Of a stretch of DNA of 55,320 nucleotides, positions 35,521 through 43,519 are shown in pieces (positions within the stretch are counted from its first letter, which is position 1; every line of letters starts with the position of its first letter). Made by a program: the position numbers and the translations under genes. The stretch is from Armatimonadia bacterium (GTDB taxonomy: Bacteria; Armatimonadota; Zipacnadia; Zipacnadales; JABUFB01). The stretch spans positions 1 to 55,320 of the forward strand of contig JBDKVB010000152.1 in NCBI GenBank assembly GCA_039679385.1. The letters are read 5' to 3'. Under the pieces are notes generated by a model. It was not told where the DNA came from. It did not search any database and saw nothing but the letters and a program-made list of their open reading frames with translations.

Positions 35521-36723
35521 ATGCATCAGGCGGGTCTTGCGGCAGTTCGGCCTCGAGTCCTACCCCCTACGTGGCAATGCCTTCTCTGGTCCGTGATCGC
35601 TCTCGCGGCCGCAACGACCCTGGGTTGCCGTGCTGCGCCCGGCGAGACACGGCCCCTTGATGGGCCCACTGTGGCGGCCGCAGCAGTCGATCGCCCGACT
35701 CCCAGGCCGGCACCCCGTGCCCTGTGGATGGCGGCCGTCGGCGACATCATGCTCGACCGAAAGGTCGGCAAACTGATCAACGCCAACGGGACCGAGAGTA
35801 TTCTCGCGAAGGTCCGGAATCGTCTGCAAGCCCCTAACCTGACCTTTGGCAACCTGGAGTGTCCGCTGTCGACCGAGGGGCCGCACGATCCCCACAACTG
35901 CTGCTTCCGGGCTCAACCCGGGACCGTGGCGGTGCTGCAGGACGGCGGCTTTGATGTGGTCTCGCTCGCCAACAACCACAGTCTCAATGCGGGACGGGAG
36001 GGGATCCTGCAGACGCTGGAGACCCTCGACAAGGCCCGGATCGCCTACTGTGGGGCGCGACGTGAGCGGGAGCGCGGGATGGAGCCGACGATCCTGCGCG
36101 TAGGTGGCCTGCGGGTCGGCTTCATGGCCTTCACCGACCTGAGCTTCGAGCATGGCTCGTACTCGAAGTTCACCGGCGATGGCGAGGCAGCGTGCGCTGC
36201 GGTGACCTCGGCCAGGGGGCAGTGCGACCTGCTGTTCGTCTCGGTACACTGGGGTGAGGAGTACCAGAGCATGCCCCAGCAGAGCCAGACAAAGACGGCA
36301 CGGGCGCTTCTCGATGCGGGTGCCGACTGCATCCTGGGCCACCATCCGCACACTCTCCAGGGGATCGGCGTGTACAAGGGCAAGCCGATTCTGTACAGCA
36401 TGGGCAACTTCGTTTTTGACCAGCGGCAGGGCGAGCGCATGGAGAGCGCGGTCTTCGAGCTCTTCTACAAGGAGCCCGGCCTATGGCAGATCAATGCCAC
36501 GCCGGTGTGGATCCCGCCCGACCGTCTGGGACCGATCTATCCGGCGGCAGAGCGTTCGCAGGGCATCGCCCGACGCCTCCGGGACATCTCGACGGCCCTG
36601 GGTACGCCGGCCAGGGTCGAGAATGGGCGAGTGGTGGTCCGGATTTCGCCGCCGGCTGCTCCGGCGCAACCCGCCGTCGGCGAGCAACCTGCGCAGAACT
36701 CCGCACCGGCGCCAGGTGTCTAA
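35521..36723 (+). CDS. CapA-family (poly-gamma-glutamate synthesis type) metallophosphatase-like protein
   Basis: A 400-aa exported protein with the CapA/PGA_cap domain. WMAAVGDIMLDRKVG opens the fold; GNLECPLST, VVSLANNHSLNAGREGILQT, VSVHWGEEY and ILGHHPHTLQGIGVYKGKPI are the calcineurin-like metal motifs. The N-terminal hydrophobic segment (LLWSVIALAAATTLGC) may be a lipoprotein signal. CapA helps export or anchor poly-gamma-glutamate in bacilli, but capB and capC are absent here, so a different envelope role is likely. It precedes the peptidyl-prolyl isomerase gene by 37 bp and probably shares its transcript. Confidence 0.85.
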   Translation: MHQAGLAAVRPRVLPPTWQCLLWSVIALAAATTLGCRAAPGETRPLDGPTVAAAAVDRPTPRPAPRALWMAAVGDIMLDRKVGKLINANGTESILAKVRNRLQAPNLTFGNLECPLSTEGPHDPHNCCFRAQPGTVAVLQDGGFDVVSLANNHSLNAGREGILQTLETLDKARIAYCGARRERERGMEPTILRVGGLRVGFMAFTDLSFEHGSYSKFTGDGEAACAAVTSARGQCDLLFVSVHWGEEYQSMPQQSQTKTARALLDAGADCILGHHPHTLQGIGVYKGKPILYSMGNFVFDQRQGERMESAVFELFYKEPGLWQINATPVWIPPDRLGPIYPAAERSQGIARRLRDISTALGTPARVENGRVVVRISPPAAPAQPAVGEQPAQNSAPAPGV

Positions 36724-36760
36724 CCGCACATCACACTATCGTTTGCGTCAGGAGACGGCG

Positions 36761-37690
36761 ATGACCGCACGTACCTTGTTTGTTGTGCTGGCACTGGCCC
36801 TTGTGAGCGTCGGGGCCCTTGCCCAGCAGCCGGTGGAGAAGTCCCATGCGCCGGGCGTGGCTGACCCCGTTGCGACGGTCAACGGGAAGCCGATCACTCA
36901 AGAGCAGTATCGCAACACCCTCATCGACTGGTTCGGCAGGGAAGTCTTTGAGGAGATGATCCAGACCGAGACCATCACTCAGGCGGCGGAGCGCGCGAAG
37001 GTCGTCGTCACCGATGAGCAGGTGGACAAGCGGCTGGCGCTGATGCAGTCCGACATCGAGGAGAAGGCGGCAACGGGCCAGGGCCCGACCTTCGCCCAGT
37101 GGATGGCGAGCCGGCGGGTAACCCTTGCCAACCTGCGCGCCCGACTGCGCAGCGAGCTGCAGCTTGAGGGTCTGGTCTCTGACGAGGTCAAGGTGACCTC
37201 CTCGGAGGCCCAGGACTTCTACGACAAGAACCAGAAGGCTTTTGCGGAGCCGGAGCGCGTGAAGATCAGCGTGATCACGGTGAAGACCGAAGACGAAGCC
37301 AACAAGGTTCGTACGCTGATCAACAGCAAGCAGAAGAACTGGGGCGACGCCGCACGCGAGTTCAACATCAACCCGTACACGGCCAAGACCGGCGGCGACC
37401 TGGGCTATTGCATAGATGACGGCAGCCCCATCGCCAAGGCGGCTTTCGGGCTGAAGGCCGACCTGGAGATCAGTGCCCCGGTGAGCTTCCAGAGCGCGTT
37501 CCACATTGTGCGCCGTGAGGACCGCCAGAAGGCTCGCATCGCGCCCTTCGACGAAGTCAAGCAGAGCATCGTAAGCATGCTCCTGGAGCAGAGGCTGTTC
37601 GAGACGAAGATGAAGAAGCGCACCGAGCTGCGCAATCAGGCCGTCATCCAGCGCCTTGTGGAGTTCCCGGAGGCAGTGGCGACCCCTTAA
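36761..37690 (+). CDS. Secreted SurA/PrsA-like peptidyl-prolyl cis-trans isomerase
   Basis: A 309-aa extracytoplasmic foldase. Signal peptide TLFVVLALALVSVGALAQ. An N-terminal SurA/PrsA-type chaperone domain includes VATVNGKPITQEQYRNTLID and runs to about residue 155. A parvulin-like domain (about 160-270) shows PERVKISVITVKT, GGDLGYCIDDGSPI and PVSFQSAFHIVRREDR; the order fits, but it is divergent and activity is uncertain. A helical C-terminal part completes the chaperone. ATG 36761 follows AGGAG. It would help fold the many exported enzymes encoded around it. Confidence 0.88.
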   Translation: MTARTLFVVLALALVSVGALAQQPVEKSHAPGVADPVATVNGKPITQEQYRNTLIDWFGREVFEEMIQTETITQAAERAKVVVTDEQVDKRLALMQSDIEEKAATGQGPTFAQWMASRRVTLANLRARLRSELQLEGLVSDEVKVTSSEAQDFYDKNQKAFAEPERVKISVITVKTEDEANKVRTLINSKQKNWGDAAREFNINPYTAKTGGDLGYCIDDGSPIAKAAFGLKADLEISAPVSFQSAFHIVRREDRQKARIAPFDEVKQSIVSMLLEQRLFETKMKKRTELRNQAVIQRLVEFPEAVATP

Positions 37691-38109
37691 GGAAGCCGTC
37701 GACCCCCGGGGCGCAGTTGACGCACCCGCAGGGGCTGTGCTATTCTCAACGCGCGCCGGAGTGTACGTACTCCGGCCCACAACCCGCATGGCGGCAGACC
37801 TTGAGATCATCCCCCGGACACCGCTCCCGGCGAGGGCAGTAGGAGGGACGGGGCCAGGGGATGGTTTTCGCTGTGCGTGGTCAGTCGCAAATCCTGCTGC
37901 AGATGATCCCCCAGGCTGGGGCGTCTGCCGCAGCAGCAACGTCGCAAGCCGTCGCGGCCGCCTCTGCGGTCCGAAGGAAGCGACGTGCGGTCCGAGGTAG
38001 ATTAGGCCCTCGCCCCGAGACGATCGCGAAGGAATCGCCTAGCGCGAGCCCTTCCAGTCTCACGCGGACCGTGAGGCAGACCCTGGCAGGTCTGCAGGAG
38101 GTGGCCACT
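37691..38109 (+). promoter_or_regulatory. rpsB promoter and structured leader
   Basis: A 419-bp gap without a conserved gene. Promoter: TTGACG (37717-37722), 18-bp spacer, TATTCT (37741-37746). The predicted leader of about 355 nt begins with an 8-bp hairpin GCCGGAGT/ACTCCGGC (37755-37776). CCCCA/TGGGG (37909-37921) lies in the middle. Two hairpins end it: CTCACG/CGTGAG (38059-38075) and GCAGACC/GGTCTGC (38076-38095). The last stem directly abuts the ribosome site AGGAGG (38096-38101). This arrangement suits autogenous control by S2, which is known in other phyla; here it is inferred. The frame is open back to 37861, but the translation shows no conservation. Confidence 0.6.
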
Positions 38110-38973
38110 TTGGCCCTCGTAAGCATGAAAGAGCTGTTGGAGGCAGGGGTGCACTTCGGGCACCAGACCCGACGGTGGAACCCCAAGATGAAGCGCTTCA
38201 TCTACCATGAGCGCAACGGCATCTACATCGTCGACCTGCACCAGACGCTGCGACTGCTCGAGACGGCGTACAACTTCGTCCGTGACACCGCGGCCCAGGG
38301 CAAGCAGGTGCTCTTTGTCGGCACCAAGCGCCAGGCCGAGGATGCAGTCCGCCAGAGCGCAGAGCGCTGCGGCATGCCCTATGTCAACCGCCGCTGGCTC
38401 GGCGGAATGCTGACCAACTTCCGGACCATGGCCGACCGCGTCAAGTACATGGAAGAGCTGGAGACGGCTGAGAAGACCGGCGAGTGGACCCGCCTGACCA
38501 AGAAGGAGGGCCTGGTTCTCAAGCGCGAGCAGGAGAAGCTGGTCTACAACCTCGGCGGCATTCGCACTCTGAAGGGCGTTCCGGGCGCTGTCTACATCGT
38601 CGACCTGAAGCGTGAGCACCTGTCCGCGACGGAAGCCAACAAGCTCGGCGTGCCCGTGGTCTCCATCGTTGATACGAACTGCGACCCGGACATGGTCGAT
38701 TACGTGGTCCCCGGCAACGATGACGCGATCCGCGCGATCCGTCTCATCACCGGCAAGATGGCGGACGCCGTGATCGAGGGCCAGCAGGAGTACCAGTCAC
38801 GTCTGGCTGAGGCGGCCGCTCTGGCCGAAGCCGAGAAGGCACGTGCCGAGGAAGAGGCACAGGCCAAGGATGCCGAGGTCTGGACCGGCGCCGTCGAGGA
38901 CCAGTTCATTGAGGACCAGTTCGAAGACGCCTTCGGCGAAGGCACCAGCAGCACCAGCACCAGCAGCAGCTAG
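38110..38973 (+). CDS. rpsB: 30S ribosomal protein S2
   Basis: A 287-aa S2 protein of the small subunit. TTG start deduced: AGGAGG is 8 nt upstream and the product opens [20 protein letters not shown], aligning with the E. coli [20 protein letters not shown] start. Signatures [25 protein letters not shown] and [20 protein letters not shown] are intact. The C-terminus is extended by an acidic and Ser/Thr-rich tail ([12 protein letters not shown]). First gene of the rpsB-tsf-pyrH-frr order conserved across bacteria, preceded by a structured leader. Confidence 0.97.
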   Translation: MALVSMKELLEAGVHFGHQTRRWNPKMKRFIYHERNGIYIVDLHQTLRLLETAYNFVRDTAAQGKQVLFVGTKRQAEDAVRQSAERCGMPYVNRRWLGGMLTNFRTMADRVKYMEELETAEKTGEWTRLTKKEGLVLKREQEKLVYNLGGIRTLKGVPGAVYIVDLKREHLSATEANKLGVPVVSIVDTNCDPDMVDYVVPGNDDAIRAIRLITGKMADAVIEGQQEYQSRLAEAAALAEAEKARAEEEAQAKDAEVWTGAVEDQFIEDQFEDAFGEGTSSTSTSSS

Positions 38974-38976
38974 CGA

Positions 38977-39125
38977 GGAGTCCCGAAGTCGCAGCGGCCG
39001 CTTCGGGACTCCGGACGGCCAGTGGCGAGAGCGGTGCAGCACCCGCGACGCAAGGGGCTCCAAGAGCCCTGCCTGAACTACGCACGATACCGGGGCGGCG
39101 CCGACCGTTAGGGCGTCGCCCCTTT
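38977..39125 (+). promoter_or_regulatory. Two hairpins between rpsB and tsf (possible attenuator)
   Basis: A perfect 12-bp stem GGAGTCCCGAAG (38977-38988) / CTTCGGGACTCC (39001-39012) starts 3 bases after the rpsB stop. A second 11-bp stem, with one G-U pair (39092-39102 with 39112-39122), is followed by TTT just before the tsf ribosome site. Together they could reduce read-through or protect the upstream mRNA. The short T run argues for a partial terminator. Confidence 0.55.
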
Positions 39126-39150
39126 CCGGGTCCACCCCTGGGAGGATGAC

Positions 39151-39750
39151 ATGGCCATTACGGCTGAAGACGTCAAGAAGTTGCGCGAGAAGACCGGAGC
39201 AGGCATGATGGACTGCAAGAAGGCCTTGCAGGAAGCCAACGGCAACATGGAAGAGGCCATCGCCAGCCTGCGCAAGCACGGCATCGCCGTCGCCACCAAG
39301 CGTGAGGGCAAGACCGCTCAGCAGGGAACCATCGCCACCTACATCCACGCCGGCGACCAGATCGGCGTTCTCGTCGAGCTCAACTGCGAGACCGACTTCG
39401 TCGCCCGCACCGACGACTTCAAGGCCTTCGCGCGCGAAGTCTGCATGCAGGTCGCCGCCCAGCAGCCCAAGTGGGTTGCACCGGAGGACGTCCCGGCGGA
39501 CGCCGTCGAACGCGAGAAACAAATCCTGCGCGAGCAGGCGTTGAACGAGGGTAAGCCTGAGGCGATCGTCGAGCGAATGGTTGAGGGACGCGTCAAGAAG
39601 TTCTACGAGAACTACTGCCTGGTCAACCAGGCCTACATCCGCGACGACTCCAAGACGATCGGCGACCTGCTCAATGAGTTGCTCGCCAAGACCGGGGAAC
39701 GCGTTCTTGTCCGCCGGTTCGTGCGCTATCAGGTCGGGGAGGAGTTGTAG
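39151..39750 (+). CDS. tsf: Elongation factor Ts
   Basis: A 199-aa guanine-nucleotide exchange factor for EF-Tu. It has the N-terminal UBA-like domain with [19 protein letters not shown] and the EF-Tu-contact motif [13 protein letters not shown]. Its length is that of the short EF-Ts form, which lacks one of the two core subdomain repeats of the 280-aa E. coli protein. The short form is known from Thermus and other bacteria and helps place the organism. GGGAGG lies 7-8 nt before the ATG. Confidence 0.97.
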   Translation: MAITAEDVKKLREKTGAGMMDCKKALQEANGNMEEAIASLRKHGIAVATKREGKTAQQGTIATYIHAGDQIGVLVELNCETDFVARTDDFKAFAREVCMQVAAQQPKWVAPEDVPADAVEREKQILREQALNEGKPEAIVERMVEGRVKKFYENYCLVNQAYIRDDSKTIGDLLNELLAKTGERVLVRRFVRYQVGEEL

Positions 39751-39751
39751 G

Positions 39752-40504
39752 ATGTCGGCACGGTCTACCCAGCGAGGCCCCTGGGAACTCGTCTTGCTCA
39801 AGCTCAGCGGCGAATCCCTGAAGGGACCGCAGCCCTACGGTATCCACCGGCCCACGGTCAGCGCCATCGCCAAGCAGATCATCGAGGCGACGACGCGGGG
39901 CATCCGGTTTGGTGTCATCGTGGGCGGCGGCAATATCTGGCGTGGCGGCGAGGCGGCTGCTGAGGGTATGGACCGTGCCACCGCAGACTACGCGGGAATG
40001 GTCGCAACGGTCATCAACGCCATCGCGCTCCAGGACGCCCTGGAGCGCAATGGCATCGAAACCCGCCTGCTGACGGCCATTGAGATGCGCGCCGTGGCGG
40101 AGCCCTTCATCCGGCGCCGGGCCATTCGGCACCTGGAGAAGGGGCGTGTGGTCATCTTCGCCGCCGGCAGCGGCAACCCGTTCTTCACTACAGATACGGC
40201 AGCCGTGCTGCGCGCCAGTGAGATCGGCGCCCAGGCGATCCTCAAGGCGACCAATGTGGACGGCGTCTACGACCGCGACCCGCGGAAGAACCCGGACGCA
40301 GTCTTCTACAAGGAATTGACGCACCACGAGGCCCTGACCGCCGGTCTGCGCGTGATGGACTCCACGGCCATTGCGCTGGCAATGGACAATGGACTGCCCA
40401 TTGTGGTATTTAACGTAACGACGCCGGAGAACATCGTCCGCGCCGCCACGGGAGAGCCGGTGGGCACCCTGGTGCACACACCGGCGAAGCCGGAAGGCCA
40501 GTAG
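39752..40504 (+). CDS. pyrH: Uridylate kinase (UMP kinase)
   Basis: A 250-aa amino-acid-kinase-fold enzyme that phosphorylates UMP to UDP. Motifs: [13 protein letters not shown] (phosphate loop), [49 protein letters not shown] and [17 protein letters not shown], all canonical. Starts one base after the tsf stop, with its ribosome site GGGGAGGAG inside the end of tsf, so translation is probably coupled. UDP feeds nucleotide-sugar and envelope synthesis. Confidence 0.97.
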   Translation: MSARSTQRGPWELVLLKLSGESLKGPQPYGIHRPTVSAIAKQIIEATTRGIRFGVIVGGGNIWRGGEAAAEGMDRATADYAGMVATVINAIALQDALERNGIETRLLTAIEMRAVAEPFIRRRAIRHLEKGRVVIFAAGSGNPFFTTDTAAVLRASEIGAQAILKATNVDGVYDRDPRKNPDAVFYKELTHHEALTAGLRVMDSTAIALAMDNGLPIVVFNVTTPENIVRAATGEPVGTLVHTPAKPEGQ

Positions 40505-40573
40505 GCGGGCGGCGGGCCCTGCAATCCGTGTTGTGTCGATGTTCCCACCCCATGCATCGAAGGAGGGAGCACC

Positions 40574-41134
40574 ATGCCGACGGAAGACATCATCGCCGAA
40601 GCCAAGCAGCGCATGAAGCGAGCGGCGGAGAAGCTCGAGCACGAGTTCACAACCATCCGTACCGGCCGCGCTTCAGCAACCATTCTGGACCGTCTCAAGG
40701 TGTCCTACTACGGCAGTGAGATGCCGATCAACCAGTTGGCCACCGTGTCGATCCCTGAGGCACGGCTGATCGTCATCACTCCCTGGGACAAGGGGTCGCT
40801 GCGGGCCATTGAGAAGGCGATTCTCACCTCGGACCTGAACCTGACCCCCGCCAGCGACGGCAACGTCGTACGCCTGGAGATCCCGGCTCTCACCGAGGAG
40901 CGCCGCAAGGAGCTCGCCAGACTCGTGAGCCAGAAGGCGGAGGACGGCCGGGTTGCGGTCCGGAACGTCCGCCGCGACGCCAACGCCCACATCGAGAAGC
41001 TGGAGAAATCCTCCGACGTGTCCGAAGACGACGTCGAGCACGCCAAGAAGGAAGTCCAGGACGCGACGAACGCCATGATCAAGGAGATCGACCGCGCCGC
41101 GGAGAAGAAGACGGCGGAGGTCATGGAAGTTTGA
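40574..41134 (+). CDS. frr: Ribosome recycling factor
   Basis: A 186-aa factor that splits post-termination ribosomes with EF-G. The three-helix-bundle and hinge motifs are intact: FTTIRTGRASATILDRLKVS, YGSEMPINQLATVSIPEAR, SDLNLTPASDGNVVRLEIP and LTEERRKELARLVS. Strong ribosome site GGAGGG. The stop codon overlaps the TTG start of the next small gene by 4 bases. Confidence 0.97.
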   Translation: MPTEDIIAEAKQRMKRAAEKLEHEFTTIRTGRASATILDRLKVSYYGSEMPINQLATVSIPEARLIVITPWDKGSLRAIEKAILTSDLNLTPASDGNVVRLEIPALTEERRKELARLVSQKAEDGRVAVRNVRRDANAHIEKLEKSSDVSEDDVEHAKKEVQDATNAMIKEIDRAAEKKTAEVMEV

Positions 41135-41343
41135 GCCCTGAGCCCCCCGACGTAACCGCCTGGCCTCTGGAAGCTGCCCGGCAGGTTCTGACAGAGGCAG
41201 GCTGGCAAGTGCAGGTGACTGTCGCCGGCCATCCCCGGGGCAAGACCGGGCTCGGAACTCAGCGAGTGGTCCGGCAGGGCCTCCTGCGCGAGAAACTGGT
41301 GGAGCTGGTGGTTGTGTTCGCCCGGTATGAGCAGCCTGCCTGA
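41131..41343 (+). CDS. Small PASTA-domain-like protein overlapping frr
   Basis: A 70-aa product with one domain that resembles a PASTA repeat. PPDVTAWPLEAARQVLTEAG matches the start of PASTA (vPdvtGmpleeArriLeeaG), and QRVVRQGLLREKLVELVVVF fits its closing strands. No signal peptide or membrane segment. The TTG start overlaps the frr stop (TTGA), which suggests translational coupling. PASTA domains bind muropeptides outside the cell in PBPs and Ser/Thr kinases; a free cytosolic unit would be unusual and its role is unknown. Reality rests on the domain likeness and the overlap; it could still be a chance frame. Confidence 0.55.
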   Translation: MSPEPPDVTAWPLEAARQVLTEAGWQVQVTVAGHPRGKTGLGTQRVVRQGLLREKLVELVVVFARYEQPA

Positions 41344-41393
41344 CCAGGGCGGACGGCCGGTTCGGCTCAAACCAGACAAGAGGAGACGACCCT

Positions 41394-41586
41394 AAGCGTC
41401 GGCAGACTGGATGCCTTACCCTCGTCTGCCGGCGCTTATCTGTATGCGGCGAGCCTTCGTCAGAGGCTGTGTTGCGGTGTCTGACGAGAGCGCCGGCAAA
41501 CTGATTCCCCGGCTGGGAGTGCGAGCGGAACTGCGGTCGAGTTGTCGTACTCGTTCCCAGCCCCTGAGAGTAGACGGTGAGGGACC
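41394..41586 (+). promoter_or_regulatory. Structured leader upstream of uppS with competing hairpins
   Basis: No gene. A 14-bp stem with one G-U pair joins 41394-41407 and 41424-41437 (AAGCGTCGGCAGAC / GTCTGCCGGCGCTT). Its 3' arm can instead pair perfectly over 10 bp (41427-41436, TGCCGGCGCT) with AGCGCCGGCA at 41489-41498. An 8-bp stem TCGTCAGA/TCTGACGA (41457-41464, 41480-41487) and an 8-bp stem GGCTGGGA/TCCCAGCC (41511-41518, 41555-41562) also form. No T run follows any stem. Confidence 0.4.
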
Positions 41587-42360
41587 TTGGCTGATCTGAT
41601 GGCGTGGAGAGAGCCACTCGTCGGACACGTGCTGCCGAAGCACATTGCGGTGATCATGGACGGAAACGGGCGCTGGGCCCACCAGCGCGGTCTGCCGCGA
41701 ATCCAGGGGCACTTCCAGGGGCGGAAGGCTGCGAAACGGTGCGTTCAGGCTTGCGTGGACCTGGGGATTGAGGCGCTGTCGATGTACGCCTTCAGCGCCG
41801 AGAACTGGCGACGCCCCGAAGACGAAGTGCGGGGTATCCTGGACCTGCTCGAGGCGGCCATCCGCGAGGAGACGCCGGAGCTTCATGACGTCGAGGTTCG
41901 GCTGACGGCCTCGGGACGTCTGCACGAGCTTCCCGAGAGCCTGCAGCAGACCATCGCGCAGAGCCGGGAGGAGACCAAGCACCACAAGGGCCTCACCCTC
42001 AACCTGCTGATCAACTACGGCGGGCGGACCGAGATCGTCGACGCGGCCAAGATGGTGGCCCGCAAGGCCATGGCAGGCGAGCTCGACCTGGACAAGCTGG
42101 AGGAGAAGGGCTTCTCCGCGCTGATGTACTCGCCGGAGTTGCCCGATCCGGACCTGGTGATCCGTCCCGGCGGCGAGCTGCGGATCAGCAACTTCCTGCT
42201 CTGGGAGCTTGCCTACAGCGAGATCGTCCTGATGCCGGTGCTGTGGCCGGACTTCAATGAGCACCACCTGGTGGAGGCCATCCTGGAGTACAGCCACCGG
42301 CAGCGCCGGTTCGGCGGTCTGGCTTCGGATGACGCCCGGCACCTGGTTATGCCCGAGTAG
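41587..42360 (+). CDS. uppS: Undecaprenyl (polyprenyl) diphosphate synthase
   Basis: A 257-aa cis-prenyltransferase making the lipid carrier for peptidoglycan and surface glycans. IAVIMD25GNGRWAHQRGLPR contains the catalytic Asp; YAFSAENWRRPEDEV and RPGGELRISNFLLWELAYSE are the other conserved regions. Start is TTG 41587 after GGTGAGGG; an ATG four codons later is possible. Its product would carry the sugars used by the GT-C enzymes encoded at 28-31 kb (inference). Confidence 0.95.
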   Translation: MADLMAWREPLVGHVLPKHIAVIMDGNGRWAHQRGLPRIQGHFQGRKAAKRCVQACVDLGIEALSMYAFSAENWRRPEDEVRGILDLLEAAIREETPELHDVEVRLTASGRLHELPESLQQTIAQSREETKHHKGLTLNLLINYGGRTEIVDAAKMVARKAMAGELDLDKLEEKGFSALMYSPELPDPDLVIRPGGELRISNFLLWELAYSEIVLMPVLWPDFNEHHLVEAILEYSHRQRRFGGLASDDARHLVMPE

Positions 42361-42434
42361 AGGCGGACGGCCGCTGCGCCCCCGGGGCACTACAAGAGAA
42401 GGTATCTGGCTCGCGATTCCCAGGAGGTCGTGCC

Positions 42435-43514
42435 ATGGTGCCGGAGCCGAACTTCGACCGCGTGCTGGCTGCGCTGCGACGCGAAGAGCCCGACCGGGTT
42501 CCCGTGTGCGAATTCCTGGTCGATCCGCCGGTGAAGGAAGCCTTTCTGGGCCGGCATGTGGGCAACTCGCTGGTCCGCGCCGACGAGTATGACGTGGCGG
42601 CGGATGTGCAGTTCTGGTACCAGGCCGGCTTCGACTTCATGCATCTGGCGCCCAACTATCTGGGCCTGTTCACGGGTGGCTGGAACGTCGCCGAGAGCGA
42701 GTACAGCGTCTACGATGACAAGCCGGTGCAGAAGGCCTGGATGGAGGAGCACCAAGGCGTCCTCCGCAGCCGCGAGGACCTCGAGAGCTACCCCTGGCCC
42801 GAGGCCGAAGACGTGGACCTCAGCGATATCCTCCAGGCGGCCGAACTGCTCCCCGAGGGGATGATGCTCACCAGTGGGACCTGGGGCATCTTCGAGACCA
42901 CCCGGGCGCTGATGGGCTTCGAGGGCCTCGTGTATGCGCTCTACGACCAGCCGGGACTGGTGGAGGCGGTGCTGGACCGGATGGGGCATTTCCTCTTTGG
43001 GGTGTTCCAGCGGGTGCTGGAGCTGCCTCGAGTCGGCGCGGTCTGGTTCGCCGACGACCTCTCCAGCACGGACACCTACTTCGTCAACCCCCAGTGGTAC
43101 CGTCAACACCTCTTCCCCTGGATGCGCAAGTATGGCGAGGCGGCCGCCGCCCATGGCCTGCCGCTGATCTACCACTGCGACGGGCGGATGTGGGAGGTCC
43201 TGCCGGACGTCGTCGACTGCGGGTTCGCCGCGATCCAGCCGGTGGAGCCCAAGGCGATGGACATCGTCGAGGTGAAGCGCCAGTATGGCAAGCACCTGTG
43301 CCTGATCGGCAACATCAATCTTGGCGGCAGTCTGGTGCGCGGGACTCCGCAGGAGGTTGAAGCGGAGGTTCGGCAGAGGATCCGGGAGCTTGCCCCCGGC
43401 GGCGGCTACATGGTGGGCAGCAGCAACTCCATCACCAACTACGTGCCGCTGGACAACTTCCGAGCGATGGTCGAGGCGACCTTCAAGTGGGGCCGGTACC
43501 CGATCCAGGCCTGA
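42435..43514 (+). CDS. Uroporphyrinogen-decarboxylase-family (URO-D/MtaA-like) protein
   Basis: A 359-aa TIM-barrel protein of the URO-D superfamily. It opens FDRVLAALRREEPDRVPVCE and includes IYHCDGRMWEVLPDVVDCG, GNINLGGSLVRGTPQEVEAE and GGGYMVGSSNSITNYVPLDN. This pattern is of MtaA/CmuA-like corrinoid methyltransferases rather than heme-pathway HemE, whose N-terminal arginine-rich motif is missing. The His-Cys of YHCDG matches the zinc-ligand position of methyltransferases. No corrinoid protein is adjacent, so function is unassigned. AGGAGG 8 nt before ATG; converges on dinB with 5 bp between stops. Confidence 0.85.
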   Translation: MVPEPNFDRVLAALRREEPDRVPVCEFLVDPPVKEAFLGRHVGNSLVRADEYDVAADVQFWYQAGFDFMHLAPNYLGLFTGGWNVAESEYSVYDDKPVQKAWMEEHQGVLRSREDLESYPWPEAEDVDLSDILQAAELLPEGMMLTSGTWGIFETTRALMGFEGLVYALYDQPGLVEAVLDRMGHFLFGVFQRVLELPRVGAVWFADDLSSTDTYFVNPQWYRQHLFPWMRKYGEAAAAHGLPLIYHCDGRMWEVLPDVVDCGFAAIQPVEPKAMDIVEVKRQYGKHLCLIGNINLGGSLVRGTPQEVEAEVRQRIRELAPGGGYMVGSSNSITNYVPLDNFRAMVEATFKWGRYPIQA

Positions 43515-43519
43515 AACGG

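Noticed and set aside
37861-38109. In-frame N-terminal extension of S2
   Set aside because: The S2 start motif begins at the TTG with a perfect ribosome site; the upstream translation is low-complexity and unlike any S2.
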